Shown here one piece after another: positions 7,874-16,014 of a DNA stretch of 64,000 nt. Below the pieces are notes generated by a model. The model was given only the letters and a program-made list of their open reading frames with translations. It was not told the origin of the DNA and made no database searches. The position numbers were made by a program, and so were the translations under genes. The first letter of the stretch is position 1, and the number at the start of each line of letters is the position of its first letter. The DNA comes from Mycobacterium sp. 1245111.1 (GTDB lineage: Bacteria; Actinomycetota; Actinomycetes; Mycobacteriales; Mycobacteriaceae), in contig NZ_LZLV01000143.1 in the NCBI RefSeq assembly GCF_001673405.1, forward strand, positions 1 through 64,000, given 5' to 3'.

Positions 7874-9267
7874 GGAAGCTTCACCGCCACCGTGGTCCCG
7901 CCACCGGGCCGGTCGAGGATCGAGACCGTACCACTATGAGCGGCAACCAGCTCGGCGACAATCGCCAAACCCAGTCCGCTACCCCCGCTGGTGCGGGAGC
8001 GATCGGAATCCAACCGAACGAACCGTTCGAAGACCCGGCTTCGTTCGCCCGGCGCGATGCCCGGGCCGTCGTCGCTCACCGAAATCGTGGCGATCCCTTC
8101 GCGGCTACCGGTTTCAATCTCCACGCGCGATTTGGCATGGCGCACAGCGTTATCCACCAGGTTACGAATCACTCGGGATAACGCCGCCGGGTCACCGGTC
8201 AGCTGCGCCGGTGAAATATGTTCCGTAACTATGCATTCGGCGTTACGGCGCACCCGACTCGCCTCGACTTCGGCGATGTCTCCCAGCTGAACCGGTTCTC
8301 TGCGCAGCACCAGGCTTTGCTCGTCGGCCCGCGCCAGGACAAGAAGATCCTGGATCAGCGTGCTCATCCGCTGCGCCTCGGGAAGCAAGGTGTTGACAGC
8401 GAGTTCGGCGTCGAGCAACTCGGGATGCGCTTGCGCGACTTCCAATCCGGAGATGATCGTAGCCAACGGGCTGCGCAATTCATGCGAGGCGTCGCCGACG
8501 AAGCGCTGCTGTGCTCGGTGTCCGGCTTCCAGGCGCGACAGCATTTCGTTCATCGTGACCGCGAGCGCAGAGATCTGGTCGCGACTCGCGGGCACCGGGA
8601 CCCTCTCGGCCAAGTCGGAGCTCGAGATTTCAGCGACCTGGCCGCGGATCGCGTCCACCGACTGCAAGGACCGCCGAACCAGCCAGTAGTTCGCGGCTGC
8701 TGCCACCGCGACGATCACCGGTGCACCGCACGCCAGTAACAATGCGACAGTTCGGGCGGTCGCCTCCACCTCCTCGCTACCCCCTCCGACAATCACGGTG
8801 TACTCACCGGATGGGGTGGCCACCTTTTGGCCGCTGAGGCGCATGTCGTCCGTGGGAACCGCATCGTCGGGTATTCCGCGGCGTAACTCGGGGCCGAATT
8901 CACTGACGGGAATGATCGGTGTCTCGGGCGCCAATCCCGCCCGCTCGACGACCTTCCCGTCGGGTGCGATCAACTGGGTAGCGACGACGTGGTGGTTGGT
9001 GGTCGACAACTCCCGTTGGAGTTCGTCGGCCGAGTTGGACTGGATGGCATCGACGATGCTGTGCACTCGTGCCGCAGTGGCATCATCGACGTCGACCAAC
9101 AGCGACCGATAGAGAATGACGTCCAACGCGGTGCCGGCGAACGCGAACGCCAACAACACCACGATCCCGGACACCGCGGCTGAGCGAGCCGAGATGCCCA
9201 GGCTCCTGAGGGACCGCAGTCGTGCACGCCCCATTCGGCGCAACGCCGACACCTTCACAGCTGCCAT
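7855..9267 (-). CDS. sensor histidine kinase, convergent partner of the double-wHTH regulator
   Basis: 470-residue membrane sensor kinase. Two membrane helices (about 30-53 and 172-195) flank an extracytoplasmic sensor region of some 120 residues. A HAMP linker (about 196-248) follows, then a dimerisation/phosphoacceptor domain with H262 in ASHELRSP. The HATPase_c domain has the N box NLVDNAVRHA, the G1 box DDGPGIAP, the F box FERFVRLD and the G2 box GGSGLGLAI, all complete. Only the regulator at 6908-7873 lies next to it, so they probably form a pair, although they face each other and their 3' ends overlap by 19 bases. The stimulus is unknown. Confidence 0.9.
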   Translation of the reverse strand: MAAVKVSALRRMGRARLRSLRSLGISARSAAVSGIVVLLAFAFAGTALDVILYRSLLVDVDDATAARVHSIVDAIQSNSADELQRELSTTNHHVVATQLIAPDGKVVERAGLAPETPIIPVSEFGPELRRGIPDDAVPTDDMRLSGQKVATPSGEYTVIVGGGSEEVEATARTVALLLACGAPVIVAVAAAANYWLVRRSLQSVDAIRGQVAEISSSDLAERVPVPASRDQISALAVTMNEMLSRLEAGHRAQQRFVGDASHELRSPLATIISGLEVAQAHPELLDAELAVNTLLPEAQRMSTLIQDLLVLARADEQSLVLRREPVQLGDIAEVEASRVRRNAECIVTEHISPAQLTGDPAALSRVIRNLVDNAVRHAKSRVEIETGSREGIATISVSDDGPGIAPGERSRVFERFVRLDSDRSRTSGGSGLGLAIVAELVAAHSGTVSILDRPGGGTTVAVKLPQHSIR

Positions 9268-9402
9268 TCTGCGTGATGCTTCGCCGATCAGAACGCCTTC
9301 TCAGCGGCTTCTCAACGACCGGTATTTAGGCTTGCTCTCGAGCGCCGATTACGAGTTTGGAATCGATTGCTGTGGAGTGTGTTTGAGGAGCGTGAGCAGC
9401 AG

Positions 9403-9711
9403 ATGAATGTCGAACAATTGCGTCGCGTGCTTGCCGAGATACCTGGTGACATGCCAATCATCCTCGAGGATTGCCAGATGGGCTGGATGGCGAATGCGGC
9501 CCTCTACGTGGCGCCGGCACACGTCGACTACCGCATATCCGGCAATTATCTTCGTGCGCGGCATCAGGACGGGGCTGACAACTGCCACGCGCTGTTGATC
9601 AGCAGCCTGGGACAAACTGACAACGTCATCGACCTCACCCCACCGACCTGCCTCCCGGAAATCATCGACGCCGAGGCCGACTCAATCACCTCGGTTATTT
9701 CGTCTGGGTGA
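9403..9711 (+). CDS. conserved small protein, function unknown
   Basis: 102 residues from the ATG at 9403 (MNVEQLRRVLAEIPGDMPIIL). A TTG at 9367 in the same frame gives 12 extra residues. A GAGCGTGAG stretch a few bases upstream of 9403 may serve as ribosome site. The N-terminal pattern (VEQLRRVLAEIPGDMPIIL) looks like the short actinobacterial proteins that begin with a helix followed by 'PGD.P' and a beta strand. No catalytic motif, signal peptide or membrane helix is visible. It stands between the kinase (opposite strand, divergent) and the channel gene. Confidence 0.6.
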   Translation: MNVEQLRRVLAEIPGDMPIILEDCQMGWMANAALYVAPAHVDYRISGNYLRARHQDGADNCHALLISSLGQTDNVIDLTPPTCLPEIIDAEADSITSVISSG

Positions 9712-9728
9712 CAAACGCGGGTCAAACC

Positions 9729-9746
9729 TGTTGCCCAGTGGCAACA
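9729..9746 (+). terminator. hairpin after the 9403-9711 gene
   Basis: TGTTGCC-CAGT-GGCAACA is a perfect 7-bp inverted repeat with a 4-base loop, 18 bases after the stop codon and about 70 bases before the channel gene. The following bases (TTCCGCTTCTT) are only moderately T-rich. It may be an intrinsic terminator of mycobacterial type or an operator of the channel gene. Confidence 0.4.
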
Positions 9747-9814
9747 TTCCGCTTCTTGCCCGATAGTCGTAGAAAGCCTGAACCGCAGGTGTCGACGTAG
9801 GTGGTAGCCGGAAC

Positions 9815-11593
9815 ATGGGCGAGGTCTTTCAGTTCCACCGCGAGATCATCGTCTGTGGTGACGATCCATTGGCCAACACCATCATCGACGAGCTGCGGGG
9901 CGCGGGTGCCCGGATCATCAGGATCAACTCCGCCGCCGATCTACTCGGGGCCGGTGTGCACCGGGCGCGCGCCGTCGTGTGTGCGGGCCCCAATGATGCG
10001 GTGAATCTCGAGATTGCGCTGTTGGCACGCAGATACAGCCCCAACGTACGTGTCGTGGCCCGTATCGGCGACAACGTGTTAGGTGACGCGGTTGCCGCGG
10101 TCAGCGGGCCTGGTGCGATCCTGAACGTCGCGAAACTCGCTGCGCCCTCGGTCGTCGAGGCAGTTCTTTCGCGCAACGCGCACCAGTTCGACACCGCCGG
10201 AATCGAATTCGTCGTGTGGGGCTCCGAAGTCCGCACGGAGGGGACCCTACGTGAGATCTTCGGCGACCTGGCGCCCGTCGCTGTGGTCCATGCCAAGAAC
10301 TCACCGACGCCCGGAGAGGTGGTGGCGTGTCCTGGTCGCGACCAACGGGTCTACGCCGGCGACTGGACGTCGATGATCGGTGTGAAAGACGAACTCGAAG
10401 CCCGCGGCATCACCGTTCCGCCCTCGACCGCGACGCGCCTGAGCCATTCCAGACTGCGGCACATCATCGACGGTGTACGCGCCGTCCGGCACGACGTCAA
10501 CCCGATGCTTCTGCCGGCGCTGGTGGGATCGCTGGTACTGATGGTCGGCTCGACGGCCATCGTCCGCTTCTTCTACATGAACCCTCGGATGAGCTGGCTC
10601 GATGCCTTCTACTTCACCTCCGAGACGATTTCGAGCGTCGGCTTCGGTGACTTCAGTTTTGCGCAGCAATCCGCTCTGCTTCGGCTGTTCGCGATCGCTC
10701 TGATGTACGGCGGCGTGACTGTCACCGCCATCCTCGTGGCACTGGTCGCCGACCTGCTGCTGTCGCGCCGGTTCATCCACGCCGCCGGGCTGCGGCGCGC
10801 GCGCCGGATGCGCGACCACGTCGTGGTGGTCGGGATGGGCTCGACGGGGATCCGGGTCGTCAGCGATCTGACCGCCGCCGGATACGACGTGGTGGTCATC
10901 GAGCAAGACGAGAACAACCGGTTCCTGCCGACCCTGGCCGAACTCGACGTGCCGGTGATCTTCGGTGACTCGACCATGCGCCAAACGCTCGAATCGGCAC
11001 GAGTCGATCACGCTCGTGGAGTGGCGGTGGTGACGCAGGACGACATGGAGAACATCCGGGCCGGCATCGTTCTGCTGGAGATTTTGGGATCCGACACCAA
11101 GGTGCCGATCGTGCTGCGGGTGCAGGGCCGAGCACTCAGCGCCGCGGTCCACGATCAGTTCGGCTTCGAGAACGTCCGCTCCATCGTCGATTTGGCGGCG
11201 CCGTGGTTCATCGGTGCCGCGATGGGATTGCAGGTGTTGGGTACGTTCTGGGTCGGCCAGCGTTCCTTCATGGTCGGCGCGATGCTGGTGGCCGAAGGCA
11301 GCGAACTCGACGGGCTGCGGATGGTCGACATGTCGACGCAAACCCGCGTTATCGCGATCACGCGGCCGGAAGGGGCGGTGAGCCTGCGTCCCCGCCGCAA
11401 TTCGCAGTTGCGTGCCGGTGACACCGTGTACCTGATCGGCCCCTATCGCGAACTGATCGCGACTCTTCGCAAGGGCCAGCCACCACCGCTGACCGCGATC
11501 AACGGCGAGAGCGCGCTGGCGCTTGCGGCGGCCCGCTCCACGCGGCGGCCTGAGGTGCGACTGCCGAGGTGGGCGCCCGAACCGGTCGAGTGA
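9815..11593 (+). CDS. potassium channel with N- and C-terminal RCK (TrkA-N) domains
   Basis: 592-residue membrane protein for nucleotide-gated cation (probably K+) movement. An N-terminal RCK-like Rossmann unit (about 8-200) precedes a two-helix pore module (about 228-312) with the filter SSVGFGD near 272-278. A second RCK unit starts at VVVVGMGSTGIRVVSDL (near 333), and a TrkA-C-like segment is near 480-560. The filter reads GFGD in place of GYGD, which some bacterial channels also show. Having RCK domains on both sides of one pore in one chain resembles multi-RCK actinobacterial channels, not simple MthK-type channels. The start is the ATG at 9815. Confidence 0.85.
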   Translation: MGEVFQFHREIIVCGDDPLANTIIDELRGAGARIIRINSAADLLGAGVHRARAVVCAGPNDAVNLEIALLARRYSPNVRVVARIGDNVLGDAVAAVSGPGAILNVAKLAAPSVVEAVLSRNAHQFDTAGIEFVVWGSEVRTEGTLREIFGDLAPVAVVHAKNSPTPGEVVACPGRDQRVYAGDWTSMIGVKDELEARGITVPPSTATRLSHSRLRHIIDGVRAVRHDVNPMLLPALVGSLVLMVGSTAIVRFFYMNPRMSWLDAFYFTSETISSVGFGDFSFAQQSALLRLFAIALMYGGVTVTAILVALVADLLLSRRFIHAAGLRRARRMRDHVVVVGMGSTGIRVVSDLTAAGYDVVVIEQDENNRFLPTLAELDVPVIFGDSTMRQTLESARVDHARGVAVVTQDDMENIRAGIVLLEILGSDTKVPIVLRVQGRALSAAVHDQFGFENVRSIVDLAAPWFIGAAMGLQVLGTFWVGQRSFMVGAMLVAEGSELDGLRMVDMSTQTRVIAITRPEGAVSLRPRRNSQLRAGDTVYLIGPYRELIATLRKGQPPPLTAINGESALALAAARSTRRPEVRLPRWAPEPVE

Positions 11594-11643
11594 CGGCCGG
11601 TTCCTATCGACGTCCTGTCGTCGCTCGGGTTGAATTAACTGCC

Positions 11644-12081
11644 GTGCACACCGGCATCACCAGGGTTGCAGGCGCGCTGGTCAGCGCCTCGGTGGTGCTG
11701 ACCGCCGCAATCTTTTGCGCTGGCGCGGCAAGCGCCGACCCAAGCCCGCAGGATCAGCAGGATCAGTTCGTGGCGCTGCTCGAACAAGATCAGGTTCCGC
11801 TCATCGATAACTTGCCGTCTCTGGTCGCCCGAGCCCATCAAATCTGTAAGGAACTCAACGGTGGCGCCTCGGTCTACAGCGTGGTCGACGAAGAGATGAA
11901 CGGGATATTCGACGAAAACCCGGCGCTCCGCTCAGAGGCCGCGCGGGTTCATCGAACCGCGATCAGATTCATCGCCGTATCGGCGGAGGTCTATTGCCCC
12001 AGTCATCTGACCGATCCGTATGTCAGTGACGACGTCGGCTTCGCGGGCACGCGTGACACCTCACCGGTCTACACGTCGTAG
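11644..12081 (+). CDS. secreted DUF732-like protein
   Basis: 145 residues from the GTG at 11644; upstream in-frame starts (from 11569) would overlap the channel gene and add a charged stretch before the signal. A signal peptide is clear (VAGALVSASVVLTAAI, cleavage after ASA). The mature domain carries the DUF732 pattern: DQFVALLEQDQVP, AHQICKELNGG and a helical end with a second Cys (VYCPSH), usual for these short mycobacterial exported proteins of unknown role. Its last 13 bases overlap the 3' end of the glutamine synthetase gene on the other strand. Confidence 0.75.
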   Translation: MHTGITRVAGALVSASVVLTAAIFCAGAASADPSPQDQQDQFVALLEQDQVPLIDNLPSLVARAHQICKELNGGASVYSVVDEEMNGIFDENPALRSEAARVHRTAIRFIAVSAEVYCPSHLTDPYVSDDVGFAGTRDTSPVYTS

Positions 12082-13517
12082 TACAACGCGAACTCATACG
12101 GGGTCGGCCGGAGGTTGTAGGGTGCAAGCTCGTAGTCGCGCTTGTAGCTGATCCAGGTCGCGATCAGGTCGGGCGTGAAAACGCCTCCCTCGGTGAGGTA
12201 TTCGTGGTCTTCCTCCAGGCGATCGATCACAGCCGACAGCTGAGTGGGGGCCTGGGGAATGTCGGCGGCCTCTTCCGGCGGCAGCTCGTAGAGATCCTTG
12301 TCGATCGGGGGAGGCGGCTCGATCTTGTTCTTGATGCCGTCCAAGCCCGCCATCATCATGGCCGCGAACGACAGATACGGGTTGCCCGATGCGTCGGGGC
12401 AGCGGAACTCCAGTCGTTTGGCCTTCGGGTTGTTTCCGGTGATCGGGATGCGCACACAGGCTGAGCGATTGCGTTGGCTGTAAACCAGATTGATCGGTGC
12501 CTCGTAGCCAGGGACCAGGCGCTTGTAGGAGTTGACCGTCGGGTTGGTGAACGCCAGCAGCGACGGCGCGTGATACAGCAGCCCGCCGATGTAGTGTCGC
12601 GCGATGTCGGACAGGCCGGCGTACCCGTCTTCGTCGTAGAAAAGCGGTGCCCCGTCCTTCCACAGCGACTGGTGCGAGTGCATCCCGGAGCCGTTGTCGC
12701 CAAAGAGCGGCTTGGGCATGAACGTGACGGATTTGCCTGCCTGCCAAGCGGTTTGCTTGACGATGTACTTGAACATTTGATGGTCGTCGGCGGCGTGCAG
12801 CAGCGTGTTGAATTTGTAGTTGATTTCGGCTTGTCCGCCGCTGCCGACTTCGTGGTGGCCCTTCTCCAGATGAAAGCCCGCATTGGTCAGGTGGGTCAGC
12901 ATGACGTCGCGGAGGTCGACGTAATGATCGGCTGGGGCCACTGGAAAGTACCCGCCCTTCGGCCTTACCTTGTAGCCCCGGTTGGGCCTGCCGTCGGGCT
13001 CGTTCTCCGCTCCGGTGTTCCACCACCCGGACGCAGCGTCGACCTTATAGAACGATTCGTTGGTCCGTGAGTCGAAGCTGACCGAGTCGAAGATGTAGAA
13101 CTCGGCTTCCGGACCGAAATAGGCCGTGTCTGCGATGCCCGAGCTGATCAGATAGTTCTCCGCCTTGCGGGCGACGTTGCGCGGGTCGCGCGAATACAAC
13201 TCGAGCGTGAACGGGTCGTGCACGGAGAAATTCACGATCAGGGTTCGCGCGGTGCGGAACGGATCGATGGTCGCCGTTTCGGGATCGGGGAGCAGCAGCA
13301 TGTCCGATTCGTGGATCGACTGGAATCCGCGAATCGACGAGCCGTCGAACGCCAGCCCCTCCTCGAACACGTTCTCGTCGAAGGCATAGATCGGAATTGT
13401 GAAGTGCTGCATGGTGCCCGGCAGGTCGCAGAATCGGACGTCGACGTACTCGATGTGTTCGTCCCGCGCGAGTTTGAAGATGTCATCGCTAGTCTTGTCG
13501 GGCACGGAATTATTCAC
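12069..13517 (-). CDS. glnA: type I glutamine synthetase, GlnA1-like
   Basis: 482-residue enzyme making glutamine from glutamate, ammonia and ATP in the cytoplasm as a dodecamer. Recognised along the whole length: DVRFCDLPG, GLAFDGSSIRGF, YFGPEAEFYIFD, GHHEVGSGGQAE, the ATP-binding KPLFGDNGSGMHSH, the glutamate-binding PTVNSYKRLVPGYEAP and the adenylylation loop with Tyr410 (DLYELPPEE). It ends YEFALYYDV like M. tuberculosis GlnA1 (478 residues), but differs at many positions. The neighbours are not the glnE/glnA2 set known around glnA1 in M. tuberculosis, so it is probably a second type I copy. The start is GTG 13517, or GTG 13505. The adenylylation Tyr implies control by GlnE. Confidence 0.95.
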   Translation of the reverse strand: MNNSVPDKTSDDIFKLARDEHIEYVDVRFCDLPGTMQHFTIPIYAFDENVFEEGLAFDGSSIRGFQSIHESDMLLLPDPETATIDPFRTARTLIVNFSVHDPFTLELYSRDPRNVARKAENYLISSGIADTAYFGPEAEFYIFDSVSFDSRTNESFYKVDAASGWWNTGAENEPDGRPNRGYKVRPKGGYFPVAPADHYVDLRDVMLTHLTNAGFHLEKGHHEVGSGGQAEINYKFNTLLHAADDHQMFKYIVKQTAWQAGKSVTFMPKPLFGDNGSGMHSHQSLWKDGAPLFYDEDGYAGLSDIARHYIGGLLYHAPSLLAFTNPTVNSYKRLVPGYEAPINLVYSQRNRSACVRIPITGNNPKAKRLEFRCPDASGNPYLSFAAMMMAGLDGIKNKIEPPPPIDKDLYELPPEEAADIPQAPTQLSAVIDRLEEDHEYLTEGGVFTPDLIATWISYKRDYELAPYNLRPTPYEFALYYDV

Positions 13518-13557
13518 GCACGTCGGGCCGCGTTTCGCATCCGGAGCGCTCCCGCGG

Positions 13558-14301
13558 CTATTGCAGGTCTTTCCTGGGGGTGTCGGCGGTGACGCCGCCG
13601 TCGACCACGAACTCCGCGCCTGTCGAATACGAGGATTCGTCGCTGGCCAGGAACAGCACGAAGTTGGACACCTCGATCGGCTCGGCGGGCCGGCCGAGAG
13701 CGGAGCGGACGATGTCGTCGGGAAAGTGGGCGGTCATGGGCGTCCGTACCAGCCCTGGATGCACCGAGTTAACCCTGATGTTGTAGCGCCCCAGCTCAAG
13801 AGCCGTGGATTTGGTCAGGCCACGCACCGCCCATTTCGAAGCGACATAGGCATGCGCGAAGGGTGCACCGCGCAGCCCCTCGATCGACGAGATGTTGATG
13901 ATCGAGCCCCCGCCGGCCTTGATCATCTCGTCGACCACGGCCTGAGTGCCCAGAAATGTGCCGGTCAAATTGACGTCCAGGGTGTGGCGCCAGCGGTCGA
14001 GCTCGAACTTGCGCACCGTTTTCCGGCCCGATACGCCAGCGTTGTTCACCAGGACGTTGAGGCGCCCGAACCGGCGTGAGGTTTCGGCAACCGCCGACGC
14101 CCACTGGTCGGGTTGCGTGACGTCGAGATGCAGGTAGTGCGCGTCGTCACCGAGTTCTGTTGCGACAGAGGAGCCTTCGTCGTCGAGGACATCGCCGATG
14201 ACGACTTTGGCGCCTTCGCGGAGCAACAGGCGCGCATGTTCGGCGCCCATGCCGCGGGCTCCGCCCGTGATCAGGGCGACTTTCCCGTCGACTCGTCCCA
14301 C
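13558..14301 (-). CDS. short-chain dehydrogenase, FabG3 (20-beta-hydroxysteroid dehydrogenase)-like
   Basis: 247-residue NAD(P)-dependent oxidoreductase. The cofactor motif GGARGMGAEHAR, LDVTQPDQW, NNAGVSG, the catalytic Ser in INISSIEGL and the Tyr-x3-Lys in AYVASKWAVRGLTKS are all present. The C-terminal SYSTGAEFVVDGG and the spacing match M. tuberculosis FabG3 (Rv2002), a 20-beta-hydroxysteroid dehydrogenase, along the full length. Start is GTG 14301. It lies 40 bases upstream of glnA on the same strand, so both may share a transcript, but a metabolic link is not evident. Substrate may be a steroid or another hydroxy compound. Confidence 0.88.
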   Translation of the reverse strand: MGRVDGKVALITGGARGMGAEHARLLLREGAKVVIGDVLDDEGSSVATELGDDAHYLHLDVTQPDQWASAVAETSRRFGRLNVLVNNAGVSGRKTVRKFELDRWRHTLDVNLTGTFLGTQAVVDEMIKAGGGSIINISSIEGLRGAPFAHAYVASKWAVRGLTKSTALELGRYNIRVNSVHPGLVRTPMTAHFPDDIVRSALGRPAEPIEVSNFVLFLASDESSYSTGAEFVVDGGVTADTPRKDLQ

Positions 14302-14319
14302 CGAAGGTGTCCCGGTGGC

Positions 14320-14574
14320 TCAGCCTCCGTAGGTCGGCCCTTGGACCCCGTTGGTCCAGGTCGTGCTCTTGTTGCCGATGGTGCAGGTTTCCTGCAACTG
14401 CGCATCCTGCCCGAAGTGGGCGCTCACCTGGCTCTGGGTGTACGTACCGCCTTGGGCCTTGCAGTGGTCCTCGATGTCGGTCTGGGCGTGGGCCAAGGGC
14501 GCGGCCAGGATCATCGCCGCCACCGGGATGCCGAAAGCGGCCACAGGGAAGGCGCGCAATACCGGTCGTGTCAT
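14320..14574 (-). CDS. small secreted protein, function unknown
   Basis: 84 residues with a clear signal peptide (Arg, then FPVAAFGIPVAAMILAAPLA, cleavage after AHA). The short mature part of about 55 residues holds two Cys (HCKAQ and TCTIG) likely to pair, and ends Gly-rich. The ATG at 14574 is preceded by a GGAGAAAC ribosome site. It ends 18 bases upstream of the SDR gene. Similar two-Cys exported peptides are common in mycobacteria; I assign no role. Confidence 0.65.
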   Translation of the reverse strand: MTRPVLRAFPVAAFGIPVAAMILAAPLAHAQTDIEDHCKAQGGTYTQSQVSAHFGQDAQLQETCTIGNKSTTWTNGVQGPTYGG

Positions 14575-14639
14575 GTTTCTCCATCGTTCTCGGGGTGGCG
14601 CCAGTCTACCGACCCGCGCGATCGCGCCTCGGCGTCCGA

Positions 14640-15353
14640 TCAGGCCGGCGGCGTCGGCGTCATCGAGCCGATCGAGTAGGTCTCATGTCCCGTCGGGTAA
14701 CCGCCGCCATTGGTGGCGATGTGCACGTGGTCGTAGTGGTTGGCGGTTTCATTGCCCATGTTCGCGGTCCAGCTCGCCTTGCCGACACCGGGGTAGATCT
14801 TCTGCCGCCAGATCACGTGGTCGATGCCCCACCGCTTGGCGTTGGCGAGCGCATATCCCGCGATCTGGTCGCCGAGCTCGATGCCCTCGGGCGAATGTGG
14901 GTTCGGGATCATCACGTCGATCGCCAAACCGCTCGGGTGCCACCGCAAAGCGTCCTGGCGGTACCCGCCGATGGTGGTGATCTGCGGAAACAGCAAGCTG
15001 ATGGCACGCGCCGCCCAGATGGTCTTGACCTGCAGGCCATTCTCGGGCGCGACGCCGACCGGCAAGGCGAACGTGAAATTCTGAGCAGTGGTGGGCGCAT
15101 CGGCGGTCAACGATTTCAACTCGGCGGGGCTGGCCAGCCGCAGCGGCGGGGCCGGGGGTGGCGGCGCAGTGGGCGACGGTTGCTGAAGTGCCACCGGGCT
15201 GGCGCTGGGCGCCGCGGTCGGCGGCTTCCGGTCGCAACACGGCGTCTCGGTGCTCTGGGCATAGAACATGCCGGCGGCAATGGCGATGGTCGCCCCGAAT
15301 GCCAACCAGCGGCCCCGCCCGCTTGTGGACCGGCTCGTGCTCACCAGCAGCAC
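14640..15353 (-). CDS. secreted protein with M15-like / ARB-07466-type C-terminal domain
   Basis: 237 residues. An N-terminal membrane anchor or signal (about 15-30) is followed by a Pro/Ala/Thr-rich linker (about 45-75) and a globular domain (about 85-230). The domain has WHPSGLAIDVM, which fits the H-x3-G-x-A-x-D zinc motif of M15 peptidases, and ends with HYDHVHIA, the second metal-binding His pair. Mycobacterial proteins with this domain are suspected of acting on peptidoglycan, but catalytic activity is inferred. Starts GTG 15353 or GTG 15344 both fit. The two neighbours on this strand are also exported proteins. Confidence 0.7.
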   Translation of the reverse strand: MLLVSTSRSTSGRGRWLAFGATIAIAAGMFYAQSTETPCCDRKPPTAAPSASPVALQQPSPTAPPPPAPPLRLASPAELKSLTADAPTTAQNFTFALPVGVAPENGLQVKTIWAARAISLLFPQITTIGGYRQDALRWHPSGLAIDVMIPNPHSPEGIELGDQIAGYALANAKRWGIDHVIWRQKIYPGVGKASWTANMGNETANHYDHVHIATNGGGYPTGHETYSIGSMTPTPPA

Positions 15354-15413
15354 TTTAACGGCTGGTCAGACGTTGTGTGGCAACTTCGACAGCTCGTGTC
15401 GGCGGTTCTTGGA

Positions 15414-15809
15414 TCAGTAAATGACGGGCGAGAAGGCCGCCGAGTTGCCGGTGCCCTGGCAACTCACGTCGACGGCGTAGTGTCCGCCGAGTTGCTGGAA
15501 GATAATCGTGATCGGCGGGGAGGGATTCGGCCCGGTGAGCGTCGTCTGGCGGATGTAGGGCAGCGCGGGGGTGCCCTGGACGCCCACGGCGTGGTACTGG
15601 CAGACCTCGATCGCGCCCGGCGGGTTCCGAAGGTCGGTGATCGTCGCGAAGATGGCCCCGCCGCCTTCGCCGTAACTCACCTGCATGGTGTTGTCGCTGT
15701 TGTAGAAGTAGTTCGGGTCGGTGGCTCGCGCGATTCCGTCGCTCCACGTTCCGGCCAGCAGAGCAACCGCGGCGGCGGCGGTTGCCGAAGCTTTCCCGAT
15801 GGTGTTCAT
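15414..15809 (-). CDS. secreted protein, function unknown
   Basis: 131 residues from the ATG at 15809, chosen because the signal peptide (IGKASATAAAAVALLAG, cleavage near ARA) begins there; the upstream in-frame ATG at 15908 would add 33 residues before it. The mature part is beta-rich, with two Cys (EVCQYH and VSCQGT) and a terminal VIY. It resembles many short exported mycobacterial proteins without known role. It is divergent from the P450 gene, with 205 bases between. Confidence 0.65.
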   Translation of the reverse strand: MNTIGKASATAAAAVALLAGTWSDGIARATDPNYFYNSDNTMQVSYGEGGGAIFATITDLRNPPGAIEVCQYHAVGVQGTPALPYIRQTTLTGPNPSPPITIIFQQLGGHYAVDVSCQGTGNSAAFSPVIY

Positions 15810-15976
15810 GGTGTGCCCCGCATTTCGTTGGACTGACGCCTGACTACAGGTTAATCGGGCCGGCAGGGTGTCCTGCCACTTTGCCACGCATACCCCGTTG
15901 GCGTGCATCTATTCGCAGCGTCACCGGCCCTTGACGGGCTCCGTTCAGGGCTGCTAGACATGGCGTGCGAGCTGTA

Positions 15977-15992
15977 TTGGGCGATCGCCCAA
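15977..15992. promoter_or_regulatory. palindromic operator in front of the P450 gene
   Basis: TTGGGCGATCGCCCAA is a perfect 16-bp palindrome, ending 22 bases before the P450 ATG at 16015 and just upstream of its ribosome site (AAAAAGGAAG). The same word with one change stands at 17865-17880, in front of the adjacent tetR gene. The match even extends a few bases on either side. This is the expected layout for an operator of that TetR protein. Confidence 0.75.
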
Positions 15993-16014
15993 ATCGCACA
16001 AAAAGGAAGTATCG

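Noticed and set aside
14320..14574. Small secreted protein as a toxin-type peptide
   Set aside because: No antitoxin partner and no toxin-like motif; only an export signal and two Cys.
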